Of a stretch of DNA of 15,899 nt, positions 1 to 6,140 are shown in pieces; position 1 is the first letter of the stretch; the number at the start of each line of letters is the position of its first letter. The notes under the pieces were generated by a model. It had not been told where the DNA came from, made no database searches, and saw only the letters and a list, made by a program, of their open reading frames with translations. Position numbers and translations under genes: made by a program. The stretch is from NCBI GenBank assembly GCA_045579665.1, contig JAZNMO010000015.1:1-15899 (forward strand). The letters are read 5' to 3'. The stretch is from COE1 sp045579665. Its GTDB lineage: Bacteria; Bacillota; Clostridia; Lachnospirales; Lachnospiraceae.

Positions 1-21
1 CTCGATATTGCATTCGCATGC

Positions 22-146
22 TCGATTCACAGCGCCTACGGCGCTTGTTCATCGAACGGCGTCGCCGTATACATCTATGCACGAATATGTCTGCTTGTGA
101 GCAAGCTCCCACAGACCATTCGACATAGATGTGCATGGCTCATGCA
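22..146. repeat. Cluster of hairpins in the gene-free left edge
   Basis: No coding region is visible in the first 300 bases. This part is dense in inverted repeats. AGCGCC/GGCGCT (31-45, 3-nt loop) lies inside an outer TCGAT/ATCGA pair (22-26/51-55). ACGGC/GCCGT spans 56-68. A long interrupted stem pairs 71-79 with 124-132, 82-86 with 118-122, 89-93 with 112-116, and ends in CTTG-TGAG-CAAG at 94-105. TGCATG/CATGCA follows at 132-146. There is no T-run, so none of these is a clear terminator. It could be a dispersed intergenic repeat or a structured RNA; only the pairing is certain. Confidence 0.5.
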
Positions 147-192
147 AACTTGAAGCTAGTGAAAAATTTACAAAATTAATTGAACACACCTA

Positions 193-221
193 TTGACATA
201 CAATTATAAGCATGTTATATT
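193..221 (+). promoter_or_regulatory. Extended -10 sigma-A promoter of the PadR operon
   Basis: TTGACA (193-198) is followed after 17 bp by TATATT (216-221). A TG dinucleotide at 213-214 sits one base before the -10, making an extended -10. Transcription should start near 228, exactly where the operator-like repeats begin. Confidence 0.8.
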
Positions 222-226
222 TGTAC

Positions 227-299
227 TACGACAGACGTAGTACGATAAACGTAGCAACGACAGACGTAACTACGTTAGACGTACCAACGTCAGTCGTAG
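227..299 (+). promoter_or_regulatory. Five tandem operator-like units between promoter and PadR gene
   Basis: Five copies of a 12-bp unit close to ACGACAGACGTA start at 228, 242, 257, 272 and 287 (period 14, 15, 15, 15). Most have partly symmetric arms of the type TACG-N5-CGTA. The array covers the predicted transcription start and the whole space up to the PadR reading frame. PadR proteins usually repress their own operons, so this is a natural autoregulatory operator, although the binding protein is inferred. Unit 1 can also base-pair with unit 5 in the transcript. Confidence 0.65.
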
Positions 300-339
300 G
301 ATGATGTATGAATTTCAATTGAATAAAGGAGGCTCATAT

Positions 340-675
340 ATGATTAGCATTAGCAGCGATGTCATTAGAGGATATAATGACACGATGATTTTGTATCTGC
401 TGTTGGAGAAGCCCTCATATGGTTATGAGATATCCAAGCAGATTAGGAGCCTGTCTGAAGAGAAATATGTGATAAAGGAAACAACGCTTTACTCAGCCTT
501 TACGAGAATGGAGAAGAACGGATATGTAGAGTCCTTCTCAGATGAGGATTTGAGCAATGGAAAGAAGAGAACCTATTACCGCATTACTGAGGCAGGAAGA
601 GCGTATTATCAGGAGAAATGCGCTGAGTGGAATTTAACCAAAGAAGTAGTTGAGAAATTTATCGAAGGGAACTAA
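340..675 (+). CDS. PadR family transcriptional repressor
   Basis: A 111-residue winged-helix DNA-binding protein, the usual size of short PadR (subfamily 2) regulators. The N-terminal signature, IRGYNDTMILYLLL then SYGYEISKQI, is followed by the recognition-helix region (TTLYSAFTRMEKNGYV) and the wing (GKKRTYYRITEAG). A C-terminal helix (residues ~86-109) would dimerise. The start at 340 is chosen because AAAGGAGG lies at 325-332, seven bases before it. An in-frame ATG at 301 has no such site and would lie directly behind the operator array. It is the first gene of a probable four-gene operon and most likely represses it in response to an unknown cell-envelope or drug signal. Confidence 0.92.
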   Translation: MISISSDVIRGYNDTMILYLLLEKPSYGYEISKQIRSLSEEKYVIKETTLYSAFTRMEKNGYVESFSDEDLSNGKKRTYYRITEAGRAYYQEKCAEWNLTKEVVEKFIEGN

Positions 676-689
676 GAGAGGGAGAGAAC

Positions 690-1673
690 ATGGAAACTTT
701 ACGTAACTATTTAAAATCAATGTTTCAGAATTTGCCGAATACAAGAGAGGTGCAGAGAGCACAGTATGAGTTAGGGCAGATGATGGAGGATAAGTATAAC
801 GAGCTTAAGAACGAAGGGAAGTCAGAGAATGAAGCAATCGGTATTGTTATCTCTGAGTTTGGTAACTTAGAGGAGCTGGCAGTTGACTTAGGGATTGATA
901 ATTATCTTCACCCGGAGCAGCAGGCGATTCATAATAAGAGAAATATCACACAGGATGAGGCAGAGAGATTTATTGCGGATAAGCAGAAGTCAGGTATTAT
1001 GATAGGCTTGGGGGTACTTCTTTGTATTATGTGTTCGACACCGTTTATTATTCTGGACAGCATTGGAAGCGGCGGCTCTGTATATGGGCTGATTGGTTTG
1101 TTTGGAATGCTTGTAATTGCAATAGGATTATTTGTTTTCGACAGGGTTTACATGGATAAATGGAGCTTCTTAAAGAGTCGGGCTTGCAGCATGGATTTTT
1201 CAACCACAGATTATGTACATCATGAGAGAGAGAACTATCGTATGACTCATGCAGTATTACTTACTGTCGGTGTAATGCTTTGTGTGCTTTCTTTTGTACC
1301 TGTAGCTGTTATGGATGAACTTAATATGTCGGACTTTTTAGTGGATGGAGTTGGCTCTGTTATCTTTATGGCAATGGTTGCAGTAGGCGTATTCTTCTTT
1401 GTTGTAACAGGTAACAGAGTATCAGCGTATAACACCTTGCTTTCTGTAAATGAGAGAGGCACTATGGGTGGCAGCTTTGTAGATTCTCAGAAGGAGCAGG
1501 TACATTATGATAACAAGAAGCTGGCAGCAGTGATGTCAGTATATTGGCCTACAGTAACCTGCATTTATCTTAGCTGGAGCTTTTTAACAATGGATTGGCA
1601 CATTACATGGGTTGTTTGGGTGATTGCTTCATTGGTAGAGACATTTATTAAGAATATGAATCGTGAATATTAA
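690..1673 (+). CDS. HAAS/DUF1700-like membrane protein, PadR partner
   Basis: A 327-residue integral membrane protein. Residues 1-70 are soluble and helical (METLRNYLKSMFQNLP through EAIGIVISEFGNLEELAVDLG). They match the 'permease prefix' or HAAS-type domain typically encoded next to PadR regulators. About six hydrophobic helices follow, at roughly 102-120, 127-148, 187-208, 219-240, 280-300 and 303-320. It begins 14 bases after the PadR stop, behind GAGAGGGAGAG, so it is co-transcribed. In related operons such proteins sit beside DUF4097 proteins and are thought to sense or transmit envelope state, possibly by contacting the PadR protein; that role is inferred. The exact family assignment of the membrane part is uncertain. 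Confidence 0.75.
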   Translation: METLRNYLKSMFQNLPNTREVQRAQYELGQMMEDKYNELKNEGKSENEAIGIVISEFGNLEELAVDLGIDNYLHPEQQAIHNKRNITQDEAERFIADKQKSGIMIGLGVLLCIMCSTPFIILDSIGSGGSVYGLIGLFGMLVIAIGLFVFDRVYMDKWSFLKSRACSMDFSTTDYVHHERENYRMTHAVLLTVGVMLCVLSFVPVAVMDELNMSDFLVDGVGSVIFMAMVAVGVFFFVVTGNRVSAYNTLLSVNERGTMGGSFVDSQKEQVHYDNKKLAAVMSVYWPTVTCIYLSWSFLTMDWHITWVVWVIASLVETFIKNMNREY

Positions 1674-1695
1674 TTAAGACAGAGAGGGAGAGCAC

Positions 1696-2454
1696 ATGAG
1701 AAGATTATATGTGGGCGTGATTACGCTGATTACAATAGTTTGTGTGATTGCCGGAATGGCAATTCATTTTGGAGGCAGTAGTTTTGGTTTCGTGGTAAAT
1801 AACGGAACACGAATAGAGAATGGAGAAACAACAAGAGCAGAGGACATACAGCTGGATTCTTTCACAAAGATTCGGGTAGAAACAGATGTGATGGGACTGA
1901 ATGTTGAGCCGGGAGATGATTTTACATTTAGCTATTACTGCACGAAGAATCTGATTCCCCAGTATGAGGTAAAGGACGGCGTTCTTTACATTACACAGGA
2001 GCAGAAGAATAGAGTTAATTTTGGTAACAATAACTGTGATGCAACCGTAACGATTCCTGAGGAAATTTTGCTGGAAATGGTACAGATTACTTCGGATGTA
2101 GGGGATATATGGCTTGACAGACTTGCAATTGTGGACCTTTCCGTGTATTGTGATGTAGGTGATGTCAATATCGATGAGACAACCTTTGGTTATGCAAAGA
2201 TTGAACAGGATGTAGGAGATTTGGATATCAGCTATTCAGAGTTTGAAGAGTTGAATGCATATTCGGATGTAGGTGATGTAAATATTCATTCAACTATGGA
2301 TTTATCGGATTACAGCTTTGATATTGTTTCAGATATTGGCGACATTGAAGTAAATGGAAGAGAATATAAGGATGAATGTCGTATAAACGGTAGTCAGAAT
2401 CTGATTAAAATAGGTTCGAATATCGGAGATGTAGAGATTTCCTGGGAAGGATAG
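1696..2454 (+). CDS. DUF4097 beta-strand repeat protein, membrane anchored
   Basis: A 252-residue protein with one N-terminal hydrophobic segment (residues 4-24), acting as signal anchor or uncleaved signal peptide; there is no lipobox. The rest should lie outside the membrane. Six copies of an (S/C/Q)(D/N)(V/I)GD(V/I/L) strand motif occur at about 133, 152, 171, 190, 212 and 241. This is the pattern of DUF4097 right-handed beta-helix or adhesin-like domains, as in LiaX-type and PadR-linked proteins. It follows the HAAS-like gene by 22 bases and uses the same style of ribosome binding site (GAGAGGGAGAG), so it belongs to the PadR operon. A role in envelope-stress sensing or surface protection is inferred from family context only. 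Confidence 0.85.
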   Translation: MRRLYVGVITLITIVCVIAGMAIHFGGSSFGFVVNNGTRIENGETTRAEDIQLDSFTKIRVETDVMGLNVEPGDDFTFSYYCTKNLIPQYEVKDGVLYITQEQKNRVNFGNNNCDATVTIPEEILLEMVQITSDVGDIWLDRLAIVDLSVYCDVGDVNIDETTFGYAKIEQDVGDLDISYSEFEELNAYSDVGDVNIHSTMDLSDYSFDIVSDIGDIEVNGREYKDECRINGSQNLIKIGSNIGDVEISWEG

Positions 2455-2464
2455 AGTTTTTAAC

Positions 2465-3244
2465 ATGACAGAACTGGAAGAGTACTATAACAAATTTAGC
2501 GAGGAGAAGCGTCTTGACTCCAGACACGGGCAGACGGAATACAGAGTTTCCATGAAGTATATCCATGAGTATATTCCGACGGACAGAGAGCCGCAGGATA
2601 TTAAGATACTGGATATCGGTGCAGGAACAGGCAGATACAGTGTGGCATTGGCGAATGAAGGCTATGATGTAACCGCCGTGGAGCTGGTAAAGTATAATCT
2701 TAGCCGTATCAAGGCAAAGAACAGCACGGTAAAGGCGATGCAGGGCAATGCCATGAATCTTAAAAAGCTTGCAAGTGAGCAGTTTGATGTAACACTGTTA
2801 TTTGGACCGATGTATCATCTCTTTGGATTTGAAGATAAGAAGAAGGCATTAGAGGAAGCCAAGCGTGTGACAAAGCCGGGCGGTGTGATTCTTGTGGCAT
2901 ATTGTATGAATGAGTATGGTGTGATTACCTATGCGTTCAAAGAGAAGCATATAAAGGAATGTATGGATGGTAAGCGTCTGACTTTAGATTTTAAGACGAT
3001 TTCCGAGCCTAAGGAGTTATATGACTATATGCGTATTGAGGATATCAATGCGCTGAATGAAGCAGTTGGTTTGGAGCGTATTAAGATATTATCGCCGGAT
3101 GGCCCTGCCAATTATATCCGTCCTTTCTTAAATCAGCTGTCTGATGAGGAGTTTGAATATTTTGTTCATTATCAGATGGCAACCTGTGAGAGACAGGATT
3201 TAATCGGGGCAGGAGCACATACCTTGGATATTTTGCGTAAGTAG
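2465..3244 (+). CDS. Class I SAM-dependent methyltransferase
   Basis: A 259-residue soluble methyltransferase. Motif I is LDIGAGTGRYSVALA (residues 49-63). An acidic residue closes strand 2 (VTAVEL, E73). The motif IV region is FDVTLLFGPMYHLF (107-120), and TKPGGVILVAY (136-146) is the post-motif strand. This is the Methyltransf_11/25-type fold; the substrate cannot be read from the sequence. It starts ten bases after the DUF4097 gene. GGGAAGGA at 2444-2451 lies within that gene's end and is 13 bases from the ATG, which is long, so translational coupling is likely. It ends one base before the stop of the convergent minus-strand gene, with no terminator between them. Confidence 0.9.
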   Translation: MTELEEYYNKFSEEKRLDSRHGQTEYRVSMKYIHEYIPTDREPQDIKILDIGAGTGRYSVALANEGYDVTAVELVKYNLSRIKAKNSTVKAMQGNAMNLKKLASEQFDVTLLFGPMYHLFGFEDKKKALEEAKRVTKPGGVILVAYCMNEYGVITYAFKEKHIKECMDGKRLTLDFKTISEPKELYDYMRIEDINALNEAVGLERIKILSPDGPANYIRPFLNQLSDEEFEYFVHYQMATCERQDLIGAGAHTLDILRK

Positions 3245-3245
3245 G

Positions 3246-4001
3246 TTAATCCTCTTTGTAGAATTTATTACGCCATTTGACGGCTTCATCACGGTATTTG
3301 ATGGCAGTGTCCATTAGTTCATTGTATTGAGCCTTGGCGCTTTCGATAAGTTTATCGCGTTTGGCTATTTGGGCACTAAGCTGATTTATCTTTAGAGAGA
3401 AGGATTTTTCCAGCTCATGCTGCTTTTGGGAATGCTCTGATTGGAGGGTTTCAAGCATAGCCTTATAATCTGTGTCATCGTAGTGTAGCGGCATGATGCA
3501 GAAGTTGTTTTGAATGAAAAGCATTTTTGCATCCTCATCTGATTCAATAACCAGAATCAGTCCATTAGAGAAGGGGATAAGATGAAGCGTTGGAAGGATA
3601 GAAAACTGATGCGGAATGGAGAGCTTTGCATCAGGATAAAATGGACATATGCACTTAATACAAAAGGATTCGTTAAGAGGATTCTTCACAATATAAAAAA
3701 GCAGTAATTGCTGATTTAATACGGTAATTTGCGGATGAAAGCAGTCAGGCGTGTCTTGGCTGCTTAATTTGTATAAGGTGTTTAAGTCGGTAATGCTTCG
3801 AATTAGAATATCGTGCTGTGTGTTCTGGTAAGCATAGTGAATTGTTCCGTTGTAAATGGTATCGGACATGCTTTGGGCATAATCGTTACAGAGAATGACT
3901 GGACGTGATAAAGTATCTCCGGTGGAGGTGCGCAGACAGATTTGGTCTTCGGTTGTATATAAAAATAAACTTTTTTGGTTTTCAATGGGATAGATGCTCA
4001 T
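3246..4001 (-). CDS. Unknown protein with C-terminal coiled coil
   Basis: Not recognised. From 4001 it has 251 residues. The first ~175 residues read as short alternating strands (for example SLFLYTTEDQICLRT, NGTIHYAYQNTQHDILIRSI, QITVLNQQLLLFYIV), which suggests a beta-propeller-like or beta-rich fold. The last ~75 residues form a long charged helix (from YKAMLETLQSEH to AVKWRNKFYKED) that looks like a coiled coil. The frame stays open to 4187, but GGAG lies seven bases before the ATG at 4001 and the extra 62 residues carry no good ribosome site. They would also run into the divergent gene. It shares an intergenic region with the cysteine-rich gene at 4148, so a common sporulation or surface role is possible but unproven. 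Confidence 0.7.
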   Translation of the reverse strand: MSIYPIENQKSLFLYTTEDQICLRTSTGDTLSRPVILCNDYAQSMSDTIYNGTIHYAYQNTQHDILIRSITDLNTLYKLSSQDTPDCFHPQITVLNQQLLLFYIVKNPLNESFCIKCICPFYPDAKLSIPHQFSILPTLHLIPFSNGLILVIESDEDAKMLFIQNNFCIMPLHYDDTDYKAMLETLQSEHSQKQHELEKSFSLKINQLSAQIAKRDKLIESAKAQYNELMDTAIKYRDEAVKWRNKFYKED

Positions 4002-4091
4002 ACTTGAACTCCAATCTTCTTTCTTCAATATACGGTATGTGGGAGAAAAATATTCCTTTTGATGTTTGGCATGGAAAATGTTGTGGCTTGA

Positions 4092-4118
4092 ACGTCTGGA
4101 AGAATCCTGCATATGATA
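4092..4118 (+). promoter_or_regulatory. Sigma-K-like sporulation promoter
   Basis: AC (4092-4093) is followed after 16 bases by CATATGATA (4110-4118). This matches the mother-cell sigma-K pattern AC-N16/17-CATAnnnTA. Transcription would start near 4125, just ahead of the ribosome site of the gene at 4148. No TTGACA/TATAAT pair is visible in this gap. The motif is short, so chance remains possible. Confidence 0.45.
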
Positions 4119-4147
4119 GTAGAAAGTAAGAGAAGAAGGGAAAAAAT

Positions 4148-5026
4148 ATGGCGAGAAACAAAACATCCAGATGTGGCTGTAAGACAAGAATCGTTAGTAA
4201 TACGGTACAGAATATGCATAGTAAATGCGGTGTATGTGTGAACCCGATTTTGGAATCACCGGATGTCCTTAGCATTCAGGCACCACTTATTTATGATGAA
4301 ATCGGAATTAATTTATGTACAACAGTATCCTTGGGAGCAGACCTGGCAACCACTTATCCTACAGCAGTCAGCGCAAAAGCGCAGGTGATAAATATCACCT
4401 TTACTTATGGAGAGGATGTAGTTACCATTGAAGAAATTGCGGGAAGGCCAAATTGCTACCTGGTGAGTCTTTCAGGGCTGACAGTAGATTTCGTGGTACG
4501 GCTTTATGACAGCGCAGGAAGATTAGTAGGAACTGTATATCCGTCTGTTCTATATCTGCCACCGACTACTGATGCTGAGACCTATGATGAGGATACCAAT
4601 CCGACAGGTGTGCAGTTGGAAATTTTCGCTCCATATGGAGTTACTTATGTACAGGATGTAGCTGCTGAAACAACGACACCTGTATTAAATGTAGTAGGAT
4701 TTCTTGCTACGAACAACTTTGTACAGCAGGGATTGAATCTGTATGGAATTGGTAAGGCATTGTGCTTTGATTTGACAGAGGGAACCGTATCCATGGGTCT
4801 TACCTTAATTTTGCAGAGCTTATATTTTGCGGGATATTGTGTGGCTAGTGAAGGAAAAATATGTACGCCGAAGGGAAGCCTTGTGGAAACAGATAATTCC
4901 TGCTGTTTAAGCTTTGTGGCAGGAGACTTGCTGAATCTGGCAATTAAGCCTTTAGAGCTTTGTGGTGAGGATGAATTACAGTGTGAACAGCCGTGTAATT
5001 GTTGCCAGGAGTGTGGCGCAGAATAG
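4148..5026 (+). CDS. Cysteine-rich protein, possible spore-surface component
   Basis: A 292-residue protein without signal peptide or membrane segment; family not recognised. It carries 17 cysteines, concentrated at the ends: C9, C11, C27 and C30 at the N-terminus, and a C-terminal tail (from LCGEDELQC to CNCCQECGAE) with seven cysteines in about 20 residues. The middle is rich in beta-prone, small and Thr/Val residues. Cysteine-flanked cytosolic proteins of this kind are typical of cross-linked spore coat or crust layers, and a sigma-K-like promoter lies upstream. That role is an inference. AGAAGGG ends seven bases before the ATG. A strong terminator follows directly, so it is monocistronic. 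Metal binding by the cysteine clusters is the main alternative. Confidence 0.75.
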   Translation: MARNKTSRCGCKTRIVSNTVQNMHSKCGVCVNPILESPDVLSIQAPLIYDEIGINLCTTVSLGADLATTYPTAVSAKAQVINITFTYGEDVVTIEEIAGRPNCYLVSLSGLTVDFVVRLYDSAGRLVGTVYPSVLYLPPTTDAETYDEDTNPTGVQLEIFAPYGVTYVQDVAAETTTPVLNVVGFLATNNFVQQGLNLYGIGKALCFDLTEGTVSMGLTLILQSLYFAGYCVASEGKICTPKGSLVETDNSCCLSFVAGDLLNLAIKPLELCGEDELQCEQPCNCCQECGAE

Positions 5027-5034
5027 ATGAAGAG

Positions 5035-5087
5035 CATCATCAGAGTGATAATTGCAATATGCTTGAACACTCTGATGATGTTTTTTT
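5035..5087 (+). terminator. Rho-independent terminator of the cysteine-rich gene
   Basis: A perfect 13-bp stem pairs CATCATCAGAGTG (5035-5047) with CACTCTGATGATG (5068-5080) and is followed by seven T. The 20-nt loop contains a small ATTGCAAT palindrome. Confidence 0.9.
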
Positions 5088-5108
5088 ATACTTAATGAAA
5101 ATAAAATA

Positions 5109-5137
5109 TTGACAAGTCTGAATAATTAGTCTAATAT
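5109..5137 (+). promoter_or_regulatory. Promoter of the manganese riboswitch leader
   Basis: TTGACA (5109-5114) is followed after 17 bp by TAATAT (5132-5137); an alternative -10, TATAAC, lies at 5135-5140. A perfect odd-length palindrome, ATTAG-T-CTAAT (5125-5135), overlaps the spacer and -10 and could be a repressor site. Confidence 0.7.
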
Positions 5138-5151
5138 AACATCATAAACTA

Positions 5152-5235
5152 ATGAGGGAGTAGTGGCACAAAGAATGTGTGGCAAGTCAACATCCTGGCC
5201 GTAAGGTCTGGCTTGTCTTAAATAACGAGACTCAT
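5152..5235 (+). ncRNA. yybP-ykoY manganese riboswitch aptamer
   Basis: The conserved blocks of the Mn2+-sensing yybP-ykoY family are present in order. GGGAGTAG (5156-5163) is the L1 side, CAACATCCTGGC (about 5188-5199) the L3 side, and CGAGAC (5226-5231) the closing element. P1 pairs ATGAG (5152-5156) with CTCAT (5231-5235). A small P2 hairpin (CACA/TGTG) lies near 5167-5179. The family usually controls Mn exporters, TerC proteins and P-type ATPases. Here the first gene downstream is an ABC/FtsX exporter pair, about 195 bases away. Confidence 0.85.
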
Positions 5236-5270
5236 GTATGGCATAGAAGGCTATATGTGGTGTCTTTTTT
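5228..5270 (+). terminator. Riboswitch expression-platform terminator
   Basis: AGACTCATGTATGGC (5228-5242) pairs with 5250-5265, with one T/T mismatch, one bulge and a few GU pairs. A run of six T closes at 5270. Its 5' arm contains CTCAT, the 3' strand of riboswitch P1. The two structures therefore exclude each other, as in manganese-activated members of the family: ligand-bound P1 would prevent termination. Confidence 0.75.
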
Positions 5271-5284
5271 ATTTTGAATTTAAG

Positions 5285-5322
5285 AACCGGGTATAGCTTT
5301 TAACGAGGCTGTACCCGGTTTT
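5285..5322 (+). terminator. Second hairpin terminator in the leader
   Basis: AACCGGGTA (5285-5293) pairs with TACCCGGTT (5312-5320), extended inside by AGC/GCT (5295-5297/5308-5310). It is followed by TTTTGTTGT. It lies 20 bases beyond the riboswitch terminator and does not share its sequence. Confidence 0.7.
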
Positions 5323-5336
5323 GTTGTACCTATTAA

Positions 5337-5424
5337 GGTGGAAAAACAAGGTGGAAAAACAAGGAGGAAAAATCCTCTGTCTGCGCAATCAGGCAGACAT
5401 TTTTCCTTCGGAAAAACAAGGAGG
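5337..5424 (+). repeat. Repeat-rich leader with switchable hairpins before the ABC gene
   Basis: GGTGGAAAAACAA occurs twice in perfect tandem (5337-5349, 5350-5362), then a degenerate third copy (5363-5375), and GGAAAAACAAGGAGG again at 5410-5424. Between them, TGTCTGC (5378-5384) pairs with GCAGACA (5393-5399), followed by five T, which looks like a terminator. The same T-run can instead form TTTTTCC-TTC-GGAAAAA (5400-5416). AAGGAGG appears both at 5361-5367, with no start codon, and at 5418-5424, the real ribosome site. This is an attenuator-like layout; function is inferred. Confidence 0.5.
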
Positions 5425-5430
5425 ATTTGT

Positions 5431-6129
5431 ATGTTTTTGGAAATCAAGGGAATTAAAAAGCACTTTGGAGAGGGAGAGAGCAGAGTAGAGGTACTAAAAG
5501 GAATTGATGTGGAGATTGAGAAGGGGGAGATTTGCGTACTATTGGGACCATCAGGTTCCGGAAAATCAACTCTGTTAAATATCATTGGCGGTATTGACAA
5601 TGCAGATAGCGGTTATATTGCCATCAATGGTGAAAGAACTGCGGATATGAGTGAGAAGAAGCTGACGCAGTATCGAAGAAAGCATTTAGGTTACATCTTT
5701 CAGATGTATAATCTGATTCCAAATCTGAATATTAAGGAAAATATTGAGGTAGGGGCGTATCTAAGTGACAATCCGTTAGATGTGGATGAAATCTTACATA
5801 CCTTAGGGCTTTATGAGCACAGACATAAGCTGCCCAACCAGCTTTCGGGCGGGCAACAGCAAAGAACCGCGATTGGACGTGCCATTGTGAAGAATCCGGA
5901 TATTTTGCTTTGTGATGAACCGACAGGCGCGTTGGATTATAATACTTCCAAGGAAATCCTGAAGCTGATTGAAGATATCAACAAAAAGTACGGGAATACG
6001 GTTGTCATGGTTACTCATAATGATGCGATAAAAAATATGGCAGACCGTGTGATTAAGCTACGTGACGGCGTCATTCGAAAGAACTATGTGAATGAAAATA
6101 AGATATCAGCAGCAGAGCTTGATTGGTAA
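5431..6129 (+). CDS. ABC transporter ATP-binding protein, MacB/LolD type
   Basis: A 232-residue ATPase that energises the FtsX-type permease encoded next. All motifs are intact: Walker A GPSGSGKST (39-47), Q-loop Q91, signature LSGGQQQR (138-145), Walker B ILLCDEP (158-164), D-loop GALD and H-loop H196. AAGGAGG at 5418-5424 lies six bases before the chosen ATG. The frame runs open further upstream, but only through the repeat-rich leader, so the longer form is rejected. The permease start is 11 bases after the stop. This family generally extracts peptides, lipids or antibiotics from the membrane. No BceS-like sensor kinase is adjacent; the leader, including a manganese riboswitch, is the visible control. 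Confidence 0.93.
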   Translation: MFLEIKGIKKHFGEGESRVEVLKGIDVEIEKGEICVLLGPSGSGKSTLLNIIGGIDNADSGYIAINGERTADMSEKKLTQYRRKHLGYIFQMYNLIPNLNIKENIEVGAYLSDNPLDVDEILHTLGLYEHRHKLPNQLSGGQQQRTAIGRAIVKNPDILLCDEPTGALDYNTSKEILKLIEDINKKYGNTVVMVTHNDAIKNMADRVIKLRDGVIRKNYVNENKISAAELDW

Positions 6130-6140
6130 GGAGGAAGACT

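Noticed and set aside
227..299. Possible CRISPR array
   Set aside because: Units are 12 bp on a 14-15 bp step; there are no spacer-length intervals and no cas genes.
301..339. Longer PadR start at 301
   Set aside because: No ribosome site before 301, while AAAGGAGG is ideally placed for 340.
4002..4187. 62-residue N-terminal extension of the minus-strand gene, and other minus-strand frames between 3982 and 4275
   Set aside because: No ribosome sites, unlike known protein composition, and they overlap the promoter and start of the divergent gene. GGAG supports 4001.
4645..5070. 141-codon minus-strand frame
   Set aside because: Lies antisense to the cysteine-rich gene and through its terminator; no ribosome site and no recognisable protein.
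5338..5430. Longer start of the ABC ATPase
   Set aside because: Encoded by the repeat-rich leader; the true site AAGGAGG precedes 5431.
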